64,000 bases of DNA, taken from positions 97,671-161,670 of the forward strand of contig JBIQKC010000001.1 in NCBI GenBank assembly GCA_044506885.1. Reading direction: 5' to 3'. Position 1 is the stretch's first letter; each line of letters opens with the position of its first letter. The DNA comes from Croceibacterium_A sp044506885. Its GTDB lineage: Bacteria; Pseudomonadota; Alphaproteobacteria; Sphingomonadales; Sphingomonadaceae. This document shows, piece after piece, positions 42,864-52,348 of this stretch. The notes beneath the pieces were generated by a model, which did no database searches, was not told the origin of the DNA, and saw nothing but the letters and a program-made list of their open reading frames with translations. The position numbers and the translations under genes are program-made.

Positions 42864-45020
42864 ATGGGTAAAATGAGGGCAATTCGGCTGAACGTGCTGC
42901 TTGCAGGCGCGGCAGGAACGGCATTCTTGGGCGCGAGCCCGCTTTGGGCGCAGAGTGACGCGGCGGAGGATGAGGATTCCAACCGCTCCACGATCATTGT
43001 GACGGGGGTTATCGAGAACCCGCTGCTCCAGGAGGCGCCCACGGGCAGCCGGCTGGATCTGACGCCGCTCGAAACGCCCGCGAGCGTCTACTCGGTCGAT
43101 GGCGATTCGATCAGGGCGCGGGGCGATATCGATTTCAACGACGCCGTGACCCGCGCGCCCGGTCTTGCGCAGTCGCAGAGCCCCGGCAGCGGCAGCATCG
43201 ACATCACCTCGCGCGGTTTCGGCGGGAGTTCGGTGCTGCAATTGTTCAACGGCGTTCGTCTGTTTCCCAACAACGGTTCGCTCAGCTTCCCGTTCGATAC
43301 CTGGAACGTCGAGCGGATCGAAGTGCTCACCGGGCCTGGTTCCGTGCTCTATGGGCAGGGCGCGATGGGCGGCGTCATCAACGTAATTCCGAAGAGCGCG
43401 AACTTCGACCGGATCGAGGTCGAAGGCGAATTCGGTTACGGCAGCTTCGACACGCGGCGGGCGGCTATCGGCCTGAGCGCGCCGATCGCCAAGAGCCTGG
43501 CTTTTCGTGTGGATGCCAGTCTGCGCGCCTCCGACGGCTATGTCGATCGCGGCGATTCCGAGAGCCTCGCGGTTTCAGGCTCGCTCGAGTTCCGGCCATC
43601 GGATGCGTTCTCGCTCGTCCTGCGCCACGATCACGGCGACCAGGAACCAATGAACTACTGGGGCACGCCGCTCGCCAACGGAACGACGCTCGATACCTCG
43701 ATCCGCGAGCGCAACTACAACGTCAAGGACGCGGTGCTCGATTTCAGGGACGACCGCACGCAGATCAGCCTCGACTGGGCGGCGTCCGACAGCCTGTCGT
43801 TCAGCGGCACAGCGTTCCACCTGACCTCGCGTCGCCAATGGGAGAACGCGGAGTACTACGAGTACGATGCGGATGCAGAGCTGGTGCTGCAAGCCGACAA
43901 CCTCGGCATCATACACGATGTCGAGCAGACCGGCGGCCAGGCCCACCTCAAGCTCGACACGCCGTTCGGTACAGGAGTCACGAACCAGCTGGTGGTTGGC
44001 GTCGACTTCAACGTGTTCGAATTCGACTATTCGCACAATGGCTTCCCTTGGGAAGAAAGGGTGCTCGACCCGCATGATTTCGATCCCGGCTTCTTCTCCG
44101 ACGCGGAAATGAAGCCGCGCTATCGCGGTCGGACCGAGACTTGGGCGATCTACGCCGAGGACCGCATCGAGATCGGCGAGCAGTTCTCGCTCATCGGCGG
44201 GGCGCGGTTCGAGAAGGACAAGGTCGAGCGCTTCAACTATGTCTACGATGCGAGCGGCGAAACCATCGTCGATGAAACCGCCGCGTTCGTGGGCGGTTCG
44301 CGTGAATTCGAGGACTTCACCTGGCGCGTCGGCGCGGTCTATCAGCCGACTCCGACGATCTCGCTGTTCGCCCAGTACGTGACCGGCGTCGATCCGCTCG
44401 GCATGCTGACCACGCCCTCGACCGCGCCCGACCAGGTCACCTTCACCAACGCCCGCGGCAACCAGATCGAAGGCGGCGTCAAGGCGACGTTCCTCGACGG
44501 CGCCGGCTGGGCCACCCTGTCGGCCTATCGCATCGTCAAGAACGACCTCGCCGTGCAGCGCACCGTGGGCGGCCCGATCGAACAGATCGGCAAGCAGTCG
44601 TCGCAGGGCATCGAGGCTGCCGTGTCGGTCAACCTTCCGGCCGGTTTCGGTATCGACGCCAATGGCACGATTCTCGACGCCAACTTCGACGACTATCCGG
44701 GCTTCACCGACAACACGCCCCCAGGCGTGCCACAGGCCACCGCTAACGCGACGCTGCGCTACACGCTTGGTCAATTCGAGGCGCGCGGCACCATGCGCTA
44801 TGTCGGCAAGCGGTTCTCGAACATCCAGAACACTGTCGTCATGCCCAGCTACCTCGTGCTCGACGCTGGCGTGACTTACGCGGTCACCGATCAAGTGGCG
44901 GTCGATTTTCGCGTCTTCAACCTGACGGACAAGGACTACGTGATCGACAATTACGGCAGCCAGCAGTGGATTCTCGGCCGTCCGCGGTCGTTCGAAGTTG
45001 GATTCCGAACCAGCTTCTGA
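42864..45020 (+). CDS. TonB-dependent receptor (siderophore type)
   Basis: A 718-residue outer-membrane receptor. Signal peptide to about residue 29 (ASPLWAQ); a plug domain with IIVTGVIENPLL near residue 45, RVELLTGP-like VERIEVLTGPGSVLYGQGAMGGVINVI, and then a 22-strand barrel ending GFRTSF with terminal Phe. TonB-driven import of ferric siderophore is inferred from the adjacent PepSY genes. ATG 42864 follows AGGTAGGAAAA. It leads an operon with two PepSY genes. No Fur box was seen upstream. Confidence 0.9.
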   Translation: MGKMRAIRLNVLLAGAAGTAFLGASPLWAQSDAAEDEDSNRSTIIVTGVIENPLLQEAPTGSRLDLTPLETPASVYSVDGDSIRARGDIDFNDAVTRAPGLAQSQSPGSGSIDITSRGFGGSSVLQLFNGVRLFPNNGSLSFPFDTWNVERIEVLTGPGSVLYGQGAMGGVINVIPKSANFDRIEVEGEFGYGSFDTRRAAIGLSAPIAKSLAFRVDASLRASDGYVDRGDSESLAVSGSLEFRPSDAFSLVLRHDHGDQEPMNYWGTPLANGTTLDTSIRERNYNVKDAVLDFRDDRTQISLDWAASDSLSFSGTAFHLTSRRQWENAEYYEYDADAELVLQADNLGIIHDVEQTGGQAHLKLDTPFGTGVTNQLVVGVDFNVFEFDYSHNGFPWEERVLDPHDFDPGFFSDAEMKPRYRGRTETWAIYAEDRIEIGEQFSLIGGARFEKDKVERFNYVYDASGETIVDETAAFVGGSREFEDFTWRVGAVYQPTPTISLFAQYVTGVDPLGMLTTPSTAPDQVTFTNARGNQIEGGVKATFLDGAGWATLSAYRIVKNDLAVQRTVGGPIEQIGKQSSQGIEAAVSVNLPAGFGIDANGTILDANFDDYPGFTDNTPPGVPQATANATLRYTLGQFEARGTMRYVGKRFSNIQNTVVMPSYLVLDAGVTYAVTDQVAVDFRVFNLTDKDYVIDNYGSQQWILGRPRSFEVGFRTSF

Positions 45021-45047
45021 TCCGCATTCCGGCATAGGATCCGAACG

Positions 45048-46637
45048 ATGTCCGGGCACGTGCTCAAGCGATGGCTGTATCTGACACACCGATGGATCGG
45101 GATCGTCAGTTGCCTGTTTTTCGCGATGTGGTTCGTGTCCGGGCTCGTCATGGTCTACGTGCCGTACCCCGCGCTCGACCGTGAGGAGTGGCTCGCGGGA
45201 CAGGCGCCGATCGAGTGGGCGAATGTCCGTACCGCGCCCGGCGCGGCGTTTGCCGGCTCGAACCCGGACGATCTGCGACGGCTGCATCTGGAGATGCGTG
45301 GTTCGGAGCCTGTCTGGCGGTGGCAGTCGTGGGATGGAGAAGAACGCGTTCGCTCCGCCGCCGACGGCCGACTCATCTCGGCCACCGCGCGTGACGAAGC
45401 GCAGGCGATCGCCGCCGCCTATGCGGGGGCGGAGGTCACCGATCTCGAGCCGATCCACAACGACCAGTGGACCGTTGCCAGCCGCTACGACAGCCACCGG
45501 CCGCTGTGGAAGGCGACCCTCGCCGGGGAGGAGGGGCTGAACCTTTACGTGTCCTCCATCACCGGCGCTGTTGTGCTCGAAACCACCGCGACGGAGCGTT
45601 TCTGGAACTGGCTCGGCGCCGTGCCGCATTGGCTCTATCCCACCGTGCTGCGGCAGCACGGCGAAGCCTGGCGCCAGGTTGTCCTCTGGCTCTCTGGCCC
45701 GTGCATCATCGCCGGCCTGACGGGCATCTGGATCGGCATCCTGCGTGTCCGCCTCGGCAAGCGGCGTTTCAAGGAGGGCCGGATCTCGCCCTATCGCGGG
45801 TGGATGCTGTGGCATCACCTGACGGGTCTCGCCGGCAGCGTGTTCCTGATCCTGTGGATCTTCAGCGGCTGGCTCTCGGTGGACCCCGGCCACCTGTTTC
45901 GCAGCGCGCCTCTGAGCGTCGAGCTACAGAAGCAATACGCTGGCGCCGTCGATCCCAGCCCCGACCTGGCCAAACTGGCGGCGGCGCTCCCCGCCGCGCA
46001 GCGCATAACCCTGACCTCAGCCGTGGGCGCGCCATATTTGCAGGTCGAGCAAGCCGGCAGTCCCTCGCGTTATCTCGATGCGCGCACTCTTGCGCCGGCG
46101 GCGCGGGATCCGGAGGGAATACGGCAAGCGGTCGCAAGCCTGTTTCCGGACAATTCCATCGCCTCCGTCGAGACGATCGCGGCGCCCGACGCGTACTGGT
46201 ACGCGGTCCACGGCGAATTGCGGCTGCCCGTCATGAGGATCAGGCTCGACGACAGCGCGGCCACCTGGATCCACGTCGATCCCGCCACCGGCGAAACGCT
46301 GGGCAGCATGGGGCGCATCGATCGCATCTATCGCTGGCTCTACGACCTCTTCCACCGCTGGGATTTCAACATCCTGCTCGAAAACAGGCCCGCGCGCGAC
46401 GTCGTCATCTGGATATTTTCGCTATTCGGGCTCGCATCGTCGGTGACCGGGGTCTGGGTCGGCTGGCGGCGGCTCACGCGCCAGGATGGCCGGAAGCCAC
46501 CGCGCCGCCAGGCAGGGATCGATCAACCGAATCACCGCCCCGACCAGGCTCGCTCAGGCGCGCCTATCCCTTCGGCACGCGAGCGTGATGGCCTGACCAA
46601 CGCTTCGCAGGCGGCGGGTTCAGGTGGTATCTCGTGA
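45048..46637 (+). CDS. PepSY-associated TM domain protein (paralog A)
   Basis: A 529-residue inner-membrane protein with paired N-terminal and C-terminal helices and large periplasmic PepSY segments. WLYLTHRWIGIVSCLFFAMWF contains the conserved helix-1 His; ERFWNWLGAVPHWLYPTV precedes helix 2; WHHLTGLAGSVFLILW and LFHRWDF provide further His ligands. Such proteins accompany TonB receptors and are thought to reduce siderophore-bound iron. A Pro/Arg-rich 50-residue tail follows the last helix. Tandem with a second PepSY gene. Confidence 0.82.
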   Translation: MSGHVLKRWLYLTHRWIGIVSCLFFAMWFVSGLVMVYVPYPALDREEWLAGQAPIEWANVRTAPGAAFAGSNPDDLRRLHLEMRGSEPVWRWQSWDGEERVRSAADGRLISATARDEAQAIAAAYAGAEVTDLEPIHNDQWTVASRYDSHRPLWKATLAGEEGLNLYVSSITGAVVLETTATERFWNWLGAVPHWLYPTVLRQHGEAWRQVVLWLSGPCIIAGLTGIWIGILRVRLGKRRFKEGRISPYRGWMLWHHLTGLAGSVFLILWIFSGWLSVDPGHLFRSAPLSVELQKQYAGAVDPSPDLAKLAAALPAAQRITLTSAVGAPYLQVEQAGSPSRYLDARTLAPAARDPEGIRQAVASLFPDNSIASVETIAAPDAYWYAVHGELRLPVMRIRLDDSAATWIHVDPATGETLGSMGRIDRIYRWLYDLFHRWDFNILLENRPARDVVIWIFSLFGLASSVTGVWVGWRRLTRQDGRKPPRRQAGIDQPNHRPDQARSGAPIPSARERDGLTNASQAAGSGGIS

Positions 46638-46644
46638 TCCCACC

Positions 46645-48195
46645 ATGCAACAGCCGCCCGCTAACCCGGAATCCGTCACGGGCCTCTCTCCCGTGAAGGA
46701 CGCCGCGCCCCGCAACTCCCGGTCCGTCCGGGCGAAGCGTTGGGCGCGGCGCTTCCTCTTTCTGGTCCATCGCTGGTTCGGCATCGCTCTGGGCCTGCTG
46801 ATGGCCGTCTGGGCCGTGTCGGGCATCGTGATGATGTACGTCGCGTTTCCCGATACGAGCGCCGAGGAACGGGCCGCCGGCCTCGCGCCGCTCGACCTTT
46901 CGGCGTGCTGCGACGACGCGTTGCTCTCGCCCGGCGCGACGGGCGCCGCGCGCGTGGAGATGCTGGGCGAGGAGCCGGTCCTGCGGTTCAACGGGCCGGA
47001 GGGGCCGGCGATGTTCAGCCTGTCGCGCACGGCCTTGCCCGAGGTGGATGCGCGCAAGGCGGGCGACATCGCCGCCGGCCACATGCGCCGCGCCTTCGGC
47101 GTCGAGCCGGCCATGACGGTCGAGGAAATCGACCGCGACCAGTGGACCGTTTACGGCCGCTTTCGCCAGCACAAGCCACTCTACAAGGCGAGTTTCACCG
47201 ACGAGCGCGGAACCGAGCTCTACGTCTCGGGCGTGACCGGGCAGGTGATGCAGGACACGAATGCCCGGGAGCGGTTCTGGAACTGGCTCGGCGCGGTGCC
47301 GCACTGGCTCTATTTCACGGCGCTGCGCGAGAACCAGCCGCTGTGGTATAATCTGGTGGTCTATGCCTCGCTGCTGGGCACGTTCCTCACCGCGACCGGA
47401 ATCTATGTCGGCGTCGCGATGTGGGGGAAGGGCAGGCGCCTGTCGCCCTATCGCGGCATCGCCGCCTGGCATCACTGGACCGGGCTCATCTTCGGCGTGG
47501 TCACGTTGACCTGGGTGGCCAGCGGGCTGTTCTCGATGAACCCCTGGGGCTGGTTCGAAAGCGAGGGGCCGGGGGAACAGATGCAGGCGCTGGCGGGCCG
47601 TCCGCCCGACGCATCCGACGCGATGGCGCTGGCGCGCGCGCTCGCCGCCAGCCCACAGGAAGGCGTCGTCGCGGCGGAAGTTTCGATACAGGGCGGAGAG
47701 GCCTACGCGATCCTGGTGCGCGCCGACGGTTCGCGCGACCGCGCGACATTGCCGGGCCTTGCCCCCGCGCCGCTCTCCGAGGCGGATCTCGCGGCCATGG
47801 CCCGCGTGGCGAGCCTCGGCGCGCCGATTGCATCCGAAGGGCTGATCCACGGCCCCGACGCTTATTACTACGGCCACAAGCGCGACATCGTGCTGCCGGT
47901 GTACCGCATAATCTACGGCAACGAGGACGAGACGCGGTTCTACTTCGATCCCGCCACGGGGGAGCTTGTCGGGTTCGCCGATGCGCCGCTGCGGGCCTTC
48001 CGCTGGTGGCACAACGGGCTCCACAGTCTGGACTTCTTCCCCTGGCTGCGCAGCCGGCCGGTGTGGGACATCGTCACCGTGCCGCTGATGATCGGGGTTT
48101 CGTTGCTATGCGCGATCGGCGTGTGGATCGGCGTGCGCCGGCTCAGGCGAGACCTGGCCGGGCGTAGACGCGGGATCGCCGGCCGGCGCGAATGA
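46645..48195 (+). CDS. PepSY-associated TM domain protein (paralog B)
   Basis: A 516-residue protein aligned throughout with paralog A: FLVHRWFGIALGLLMAVW, DQWTVYGRF, ERFWNWLGAVPHWLYFTA, WHHWTGLIFGVVTLTW and HNGLHSLDFFPWL. The pair looks like a tandem duplication of a putative ferric reductase. ATG 46645 is chosen; GTG 46624 overlapping the previous gene is possible. Its 3' end overlaps the convergent PepSY gene by 53 bp. Confidence 0.8.
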   Translation: MQQPPANPESVTGLSPVKDAAPRNSRSVRAKRWARRFLFLVHRWFGIALGLLMAVWAVSGIVMMYVAFPDTSAEERAAGLAPLDLSACCDDALLSPGATGAARVEMLGEEPVLRFNGPEGPAMFSLSRTALPEVDARKAGDIAAGHMRRAFGVEPAMTVEEIDRDQWTVYGRFRQHKPLYKASFTDERGTELYVSGVTGQVMQDTNARERFWNWLGAVPHWLYFTALRENQPLWYNLVVYASLLGTFLTATGIYVGVAMWGKGRRLSPYRGIAAWHHWTGLIFGVVTLTWVASGLFSMNPWGWFESEGPGEQMQALAGRPPDASDAMALARALAASPQEGVVAAEVSIQGGEAYAILVRADGSRDRATLPGLAPAPLSEADLAAMARVASLGAPIASEGLIHGPDAYYYGHKRDIVLPVYRIIYGNEDETRFYFDPATGELVGFADAPLRAFRWWHNGLHSLDFFPWLRSRPVWDIVTVPLMIGVSLLCAIGVWIGVRRLRRDLAGRRRGIAGRRE

Positions 48196-49456
48196 CCGCC
48201 GCCGCTACGGCGACAGCCAGCGCGATCCAGAAGATCGCTGCGAACGGCGCGGCGTTGCCGGCCGCCAGACGTACCGCCAGCGTCAGCGCCAGCGCCGCCG
48301 GCGCGCCCCAGACAACCGCATGCCAGGCGGCGCGCAGGCGCGGTTCCTCGATCCCGCGCCGCCGCCGCTTGCCGAGCCAGATATAGGTTCCGGTCGCCGC
48401 CACGGCTGTCAGCGCCAGGCCGAACACGAAGTAGAGCGCCTTGACCGGCAGGCCGCCGAAGTTGCCGAAGTGCAGGTTGTAGTTCGACGCCACCGCCTGT
48501 CTGCCGAGCTCTCCGTCGGCCATGCCCGCGGCCCCCGTGAAGCGCCCGTCGGCGTCGAACGAATAGGTCTCGCCATAGATCAGCCTGCGGGGGTGTTCGG
48601 CAGTGATCTGCACGTGCTGGCCCACGGTGCCCGGCTCATGCACGGTGACGTACAGCGGCCGCACCTCGGGATAGTTCGCCGCCACGAAGCGCAAGGGGGT
48701 AGCGATGTCCGGCAGCGGCGCGGCGGCGGGATTCGGCTCGCCTTCCTCGACGAACATCGTGGCGTAAAGCGCTTCGACGTCGTTGTCGTAATACAGCGCC
48801 GCCGCGGCGTAGGCCGTAACGGAGCCGAGCCCGATGACCGCGCCGGTCAGCGCGATGGCCACGCCGAACGGCAGCGTCCACACGCTCAGCCGGTTGTGCC
48901 AGTCGGACAGCGCGACTCCGCCGGTGCTGCGGGCGCGCAGGCGGAAGGCGTCGCGGAATATCTTGGGGTGCGCGATTACGCCCGAAATCGTCAGCGCCAG
49001 CATCAGCATGCCGAGGATGCCGACGATGGTGATCCCGACGAGGCCCTGCGCCACCGGAATGTTGAGCGTGTAGTGGAGCCCGTAGAGGAAGTTCGACCAT
49101 TCGATCTCCTCAGGACTGGCGAGATTGCCCTGGGCATCGATGTGAAACGATTCGGTGTCGGTGATGACCCGCGTCGTCGGCAGCTCTTCCAGCGGCATGT
49201 CGATGTAGAAGTGCGTCGTCGGCGTCTTGCCGGCTTCGCGCGCCAGCATCGCCTCCATCCCGCGCTGGGCGGCGTCGGGATCGATCGCGGTCATCTGCGG
49301 CGGTGTCGGCTGCTCGAACCGTTGCCATTCCTCGTAGAACACCAGCAACGCGCCGCTCAGGCACACGATATAGAGCAGAGCCCCGGCCAGCAGTCCGATC
49401 GCGGCGTGAGCGGACAGCGCCCGCTTGACGGTCGATGTTTCGGGCGCGACGGTCAT
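48143..49456 (-). CDS. PepSY-associated TM domain protein
   Basis: A 437-residue membrane protein: LSAHAAIGLLAGALLYIVCLSGALLVFYEEWQRF as first helix, GLHYTLNIP and SDWHNRLSVWTLPFGVAIALTG with conserved His, NYNLHFGNFGGLPVKALYFVFG, then a four-helix C-terminus. PepSY/iron-reductase-like. It forms an operon with the small membrane protein and TonB receptor upstream (50028-52175): overlaps are four bases. ATG 49456. Confidence 0.8.
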   Translation of the reverse strand: MTVAPETSTVKRALSAHAAIGLLAGALLYIVCLSGALLVFYEEWQRFEQPTPPQMTAIDPDAAQRGMEAMLAREAGKTPTTHFYIDMPLEELPTTRVITDTESFHIDAQGNLASPEEIEWSNFLYGLHYTLNIPVAQGLVGITIVGILGMLMLALTISGVIAHPKIFRDAFRLRARSTGGVALSDWHNRLSVWTLPFGVAIALTGAVIGLGSVTAYAAAALYYDNDVEALYATMFVEEGEPNPAAAPLPDIATPLRFVAANYPEVRPLYVTVHEPGTVGQHVQITAEHPRRLIYGETYSFDADGRFTGAAGMADGELGRQAVASNYNLHFGNFGGLPVKALYFVFGLALTAVAATGTYIWLGKRRRRGIEEPRLRAAWHAVVWGAPAALALTLAVRLAAGNAAPFAAIFWIALAVAVAAAVIRAGRRSRVYARPGLA

Positions 49457-50028
49457 TGCAGGACTCCGATCAGCAGCACGGGCGCCACCGGCGCGCAGCA
49501 GACGAGCAAGGTCGCGATCTGGCTGCGCCGGCTTTCCTGCATCAATAGCACAAAGACCAGCACCGACCACGTCAGCGGCACACAGTACAGTGCGATGACG
49601 TTCGCGTTGGCTTCGCGCCATCCGAGCAGGCCCCCGAGCCCGCGGAGCGCGAGCGCGAGGCCGACCGAGACCGCGAACCCGGCCACGACCGTCAGCGCGA
49701 ACGTGCCGGCGCGGCGGCCGATCCGGCGCGGCTCGCCCTGTTCGGGAAGCATGTTGGCGCGGCGGGCCGGGGCCCTGGTCCGCCCGGCCGGCGCGCGGAG
49801 GCCGGCGACGGCGAGCGCGGCGAAGGCGGCGCTCATGCCGGTGAGCGAGACCATCGCGATCCCCCAGGCCCCCGCCGCCGCGCCCCCCAGCGCGGCGGCG
49901 AGGGCAAGCAGCGCCCAACCCGCGCCGTTCAGCGCGTGCGAGCGCTGCTTTCGCGACCATGCCAGGCGAAGCGCGGCTACCCCGGCGATGGCGCTGGCAT
50001 GCGCGAGGTAGAGGGGCAGGTCCTCCAT
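49453..50028 (-). CDS. Small membrane protein, DUF3325-DUF3649-like fusion
   Basis: A 191-residue protein with about six helices in two halves. Residues 1-80 (LYLAHASAIAGVAALRLAWSRKQR and a glycine/alanine-rich pair of helices) resemble the small DUF3325 proteins of siderophore loci; residues 100-191 (TFALTVVAGFAVSVGLALALRG and ATLLVCCAPVAPVLLIGVLQ) resemble DUF3649. These are normally separate genes around a PepSY gene. ATGA overlaps join it to the receptor before and the PepSY gene after. The domain identification is from pattern and context. Confidence 0.6.
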   Translation of the reverse strand: MEDLPLYLAHASAIAGVAALRLAWSRKQRSHALNGAGWALLALAAALGGAAAGAWGIAMVSLTGMSAAFAALAVAGLRAPAGRTRAPARRANMLPEQGEPRRIGRRAGTFALTVVAGFAVSVGLALALRGLGGLLGWREANANVIALYCVPLTWSVLVFVLLMQESRRSQIATLLVCCAPVAPVLLIGVLQ

Positions 50029-52175
50029 CAGAACCGGTAGGTCGCGCCCAGCGTGTAGTTGCGCGGCGCGCCGTAGCGGTACTGGCTGTAGAAGCCGATC
50101 TGGCTGTAATAGGTCTTGTCGAGCAGGTTCTCGAGATTGGCCTGGAACCGGAGATGGTCGTTCACTTCGTAGCGCGCCATCAGGTTGACCAGCGCGTAGC
50201 CGTCCTGCTGGAAGCGGAACGGGTCGGTGGTGACCGGATTCTCGCCGTCGGAATAGGCCTTGCTGCGATAGTTGACGCCGCCGCCCAGCACGAGCGCGCT
50301 GTCGTCGAAGGGCACGCGATAGGTGGTGAACAGCTTCAGCAGCCTGCGCGCCTGGTCGGTGTTCACGGGATTGCCGCTGGCATCCTTGGCCTTGAACTGG
50401 CTGTAGCCGAAATTGACGTTCCAGCCGGGCAGCGGCTCGCCCGTCACCTCGACCTCGAAGCCCTTGCTGGTCGCGCCTTCGGCCGCGATGTAGGTTTGCT
50501 GCGGCAATCCGCCGCCCGGCGGCGTGACGACGATGTCCGGCTGGGCCAGGTTGTCCTGTTCGATGCGGAACAGCGCGATCGAAGTTTGCAGCGCTTCGTT
50601 GAAGAAGGCGCTTTTCAGGCCGATCTCGTAAGCCTTGCCGTCGAGCGGCGGCAGGAGAACGAGATTGCGGTCGCGCGCATCCTGCGGCTGGAAGATCCTG
50701 GTGAAGCTGGCATAGAGCCGGTGGTCGGGCGTCAGGTCGTAGAGCGCGCCGACATAAGGGATGAAAACGCCGTCGTCGCCGAAGTCGCTGGTCACGCCGA
50801 AGCTTTCGCCCCGCTGCTTCCAGCTCGCCACCCGGCCGCCGCCGATCAGTTTGAACGCGTCGGTCAGGTTGAAGCGCAGCGCGCCGTAGGCGCCCGACTG
50901 CTCTACCTTCTCGTCGACCGCCAGATCGCCCGTGGTCGAGAAACCGGGGTTGGGGAAGGCCGAACCGTCCCAATCGACATATTGCAGGTCGCCGGGATAG
51001 GCGAGCGCGGCCCAGGTTGTGTCGTCGCGGTTCTGCACGCTGTGCAAGGCGCCGAACACCAGCTCGTGTTCTCTGCCGAACATGTTCAGCCGGCCCTTGA
51101 TCTGGGCGTCGAAGCTGTCCTGGATGGCCTTGCCCTTGTCCTTGTAGGGATAGCTGTACTGGATCGTTCCGGTGGCGGAATCGACCAGCCCGGAAAGATA
51201 GAGCAATTCGGTGTTCTGGGCGTTCTTCAAACGGTTGTAGTTGGCCGTCACGCTCCATCCGCCGCCGAAATCGTGGCTCAGCGTGGCGAAGAAGTTCTGG
51301 TTGGTGGTGTCCCAGAAGCTCCAGCTTGCCGAAGCGGTCTTGGATCGAGGCCATTCGGCGAAGCTGCCGTCGGTGTAGAATGACGGGAGTGCGCCCCAGG
51401 CGGGCGCATCCGGCTTGCCTTCCTGGTGGCTGATACCGGTGCGCAGCAGCGTGTCGTCGGTCAGGTCTGCCTCGAGCACGCCGTAGAGGACGAACTTCCG
51501 GTTCCGGTAGAGGTCGATATAGCTTTCGCCCTCCTCGTACCGGCCGACGGCGCGGACGCGCAGCCTGCCGTCCGGTGTAAGCGCGCCGCCGACGTCGCCG
51601 GAAACCCGCCAGGTGTTCCAGCTGCCGTAGCTGGCGTTCGCGTAGCCGGTCCAGTCGGCGCTGTCGGCGTGCTTGCGGACGAGATTGACCGAGGCGGAAG
51701 GATCGCCCGCGCCGCTCAGCAGCCCGGTTGCGCCGCGCACGATCTCCACCCGTTCGTAGATGGAGACGTCGGCCATCGTCTCGCCCGCGCCGCCGGCCAG
51801 GGTCCAGGCGGTGGGCACGCCGTCGATCTGGTAGTTGCGGATCTCGAACCCGCGGGCGAAGAATTCGTTGCGCACGTCGTCGATCTCGCCGACGGTCACG
51901 CCGACGCCGTTCTCGACCACGTCGGCGACGCTGACGAGATTCTGGTCGAGAATGCGCTGGGCGGTGACCACGCTGACCGACTGCGGCGTTTCGCGCAGGG
52001 TCAGGCCGAGCCCGGTGGCCGTGTCGATCCGCTCCTCGAGCGTGTACTTGCCCGTCACGACGATCGTGACTTCGGCATCGTCGTCGGCCGTTTCAGTCGG
52101 TGTTTCCTGCGCCTGGGCCAACGACGGAGCGGTAAGCGCCGTGCAGGCCAGCAGGATCGTCCCGGCGAACTTCAT
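50028..52175 (-). CDS. TonB-dependent siderophore receptor
   Basis: A 715-residue outer-membrane receptor of the FhuE/FpvA-like siderophore class: signal peptide ending SLAQAQ, plug with ETPQSVSVVTAQRILDQNL and FFARGFEIRNYQIDGVP, then the barrel ending LGATYRF. ATG 52175 is chosen for its GAGGG ribosome site; 52190 is the alternative. Heads a three-gene operon with the fusion protein and PepSY gene. Divergent from another receptor gene, with Fur-box-like sites between. Confidence 0.9.
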   Translation of the reverse strand: MKFAGTILLACTALTAPSLAQAQETPTETADDDAEVTIVVTGKYTLEERIDTATGLGLTLRETPQSVSVVTAQRILDQNLVSVADVVENGVGVTVGEIDDVRNEFFARGFEIRNYQIDGVPTAWTLAGGAGETMADVSIYERVEIVRGATGLLSGAGDPSASVNLVRKHADSADWTGYANASYGSWNTWRVSGDVGGALTPDGRLRVRAVGRYEEGESYIDLYRNRKFVLYGVLEADLTDDTLLRTGISHQEGKPDAPAWGALPSFYTDGSFAEWPRSKTASASWSFWDTTNQNFFATLSHDFGGGWSVTANYNRLKNAQNTELLYLSGLVDSATGTIQYSYPYKDKGKAIQDSFDAQIKGRLNMFGREHELVFGALHSVQNRDDTTWAALAYPGDLQYVDWDGSAFPNPGFSTTGDLAVDEKVEQSGAYGALRFNLTDAFKLIGGGRVASWKQRGESFGVTSDFGDDGVFIPYVGALYDLTPDHRLYASFTRIFQPQDARDRNLVLLPPLDGKAYEIGLKSAFFNEALQTSIALFRIEQDNLAQPDIVVTPPGGGLPQQTYIAAEGATSKGFEVEVTGEPLPGWNVNFGYSQFKAKDASGNPVNTDQARRLLKLFTTYRVPFDDSALVLGGGVNYRSKAYSDGENPVTTDPFRFQQDGYALVNLMARYEVNDHLRFQANLENLLDKTYYSQIGFYSQYRYGAPRNYTLGATYRF

Positions 52176-52241
52176 CTTGGTTTCCCTCATGATCTTTAGT
52201 GCTGGAAGCGGGGCACATAGCGCCTTCCCGGCGCGCCGTAA

Positions 52242-52256
52242 TGCGAGTCAATTTCA
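52242..52256. promoter_or_regulatory. Possible degenerate Fur box for the leftward receptor
   Basis: TGCGAGTCAATTTCA shares the left half TGCGA and 7-1-7 spacing with the clearer site 50 bp away, but only four of seven arm positions pair. Located 67 bp upstream of the leftward receptor start. Confidence 0.35.
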
Positions 52257-52291
52257 ATAGCAAGCGCAACGATTTTTCTCGGCGTCGCTAT

Positions 52292-52306
52292 TGCGAATAA
52301 TTCGCA
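52292..52306. promoter_or_regulatory. Fur-box-like palindrome for the rightward receptor
   Basis: TGCGAATAATTCGCA is a perfect 7-1-7 inverted repeat, the geometry of the core Fur operator (TGATAAT-N-ATTATCA) with CG replacing AT at two positions. It is 43 bp before the receptor ATG. Fur control is inferred. Confidence 0.6.
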
Positions 52307-52348
52307 TGTCAGCTAGGCGCGCGGCTCTTCATGCAGGGGAATACGGGA

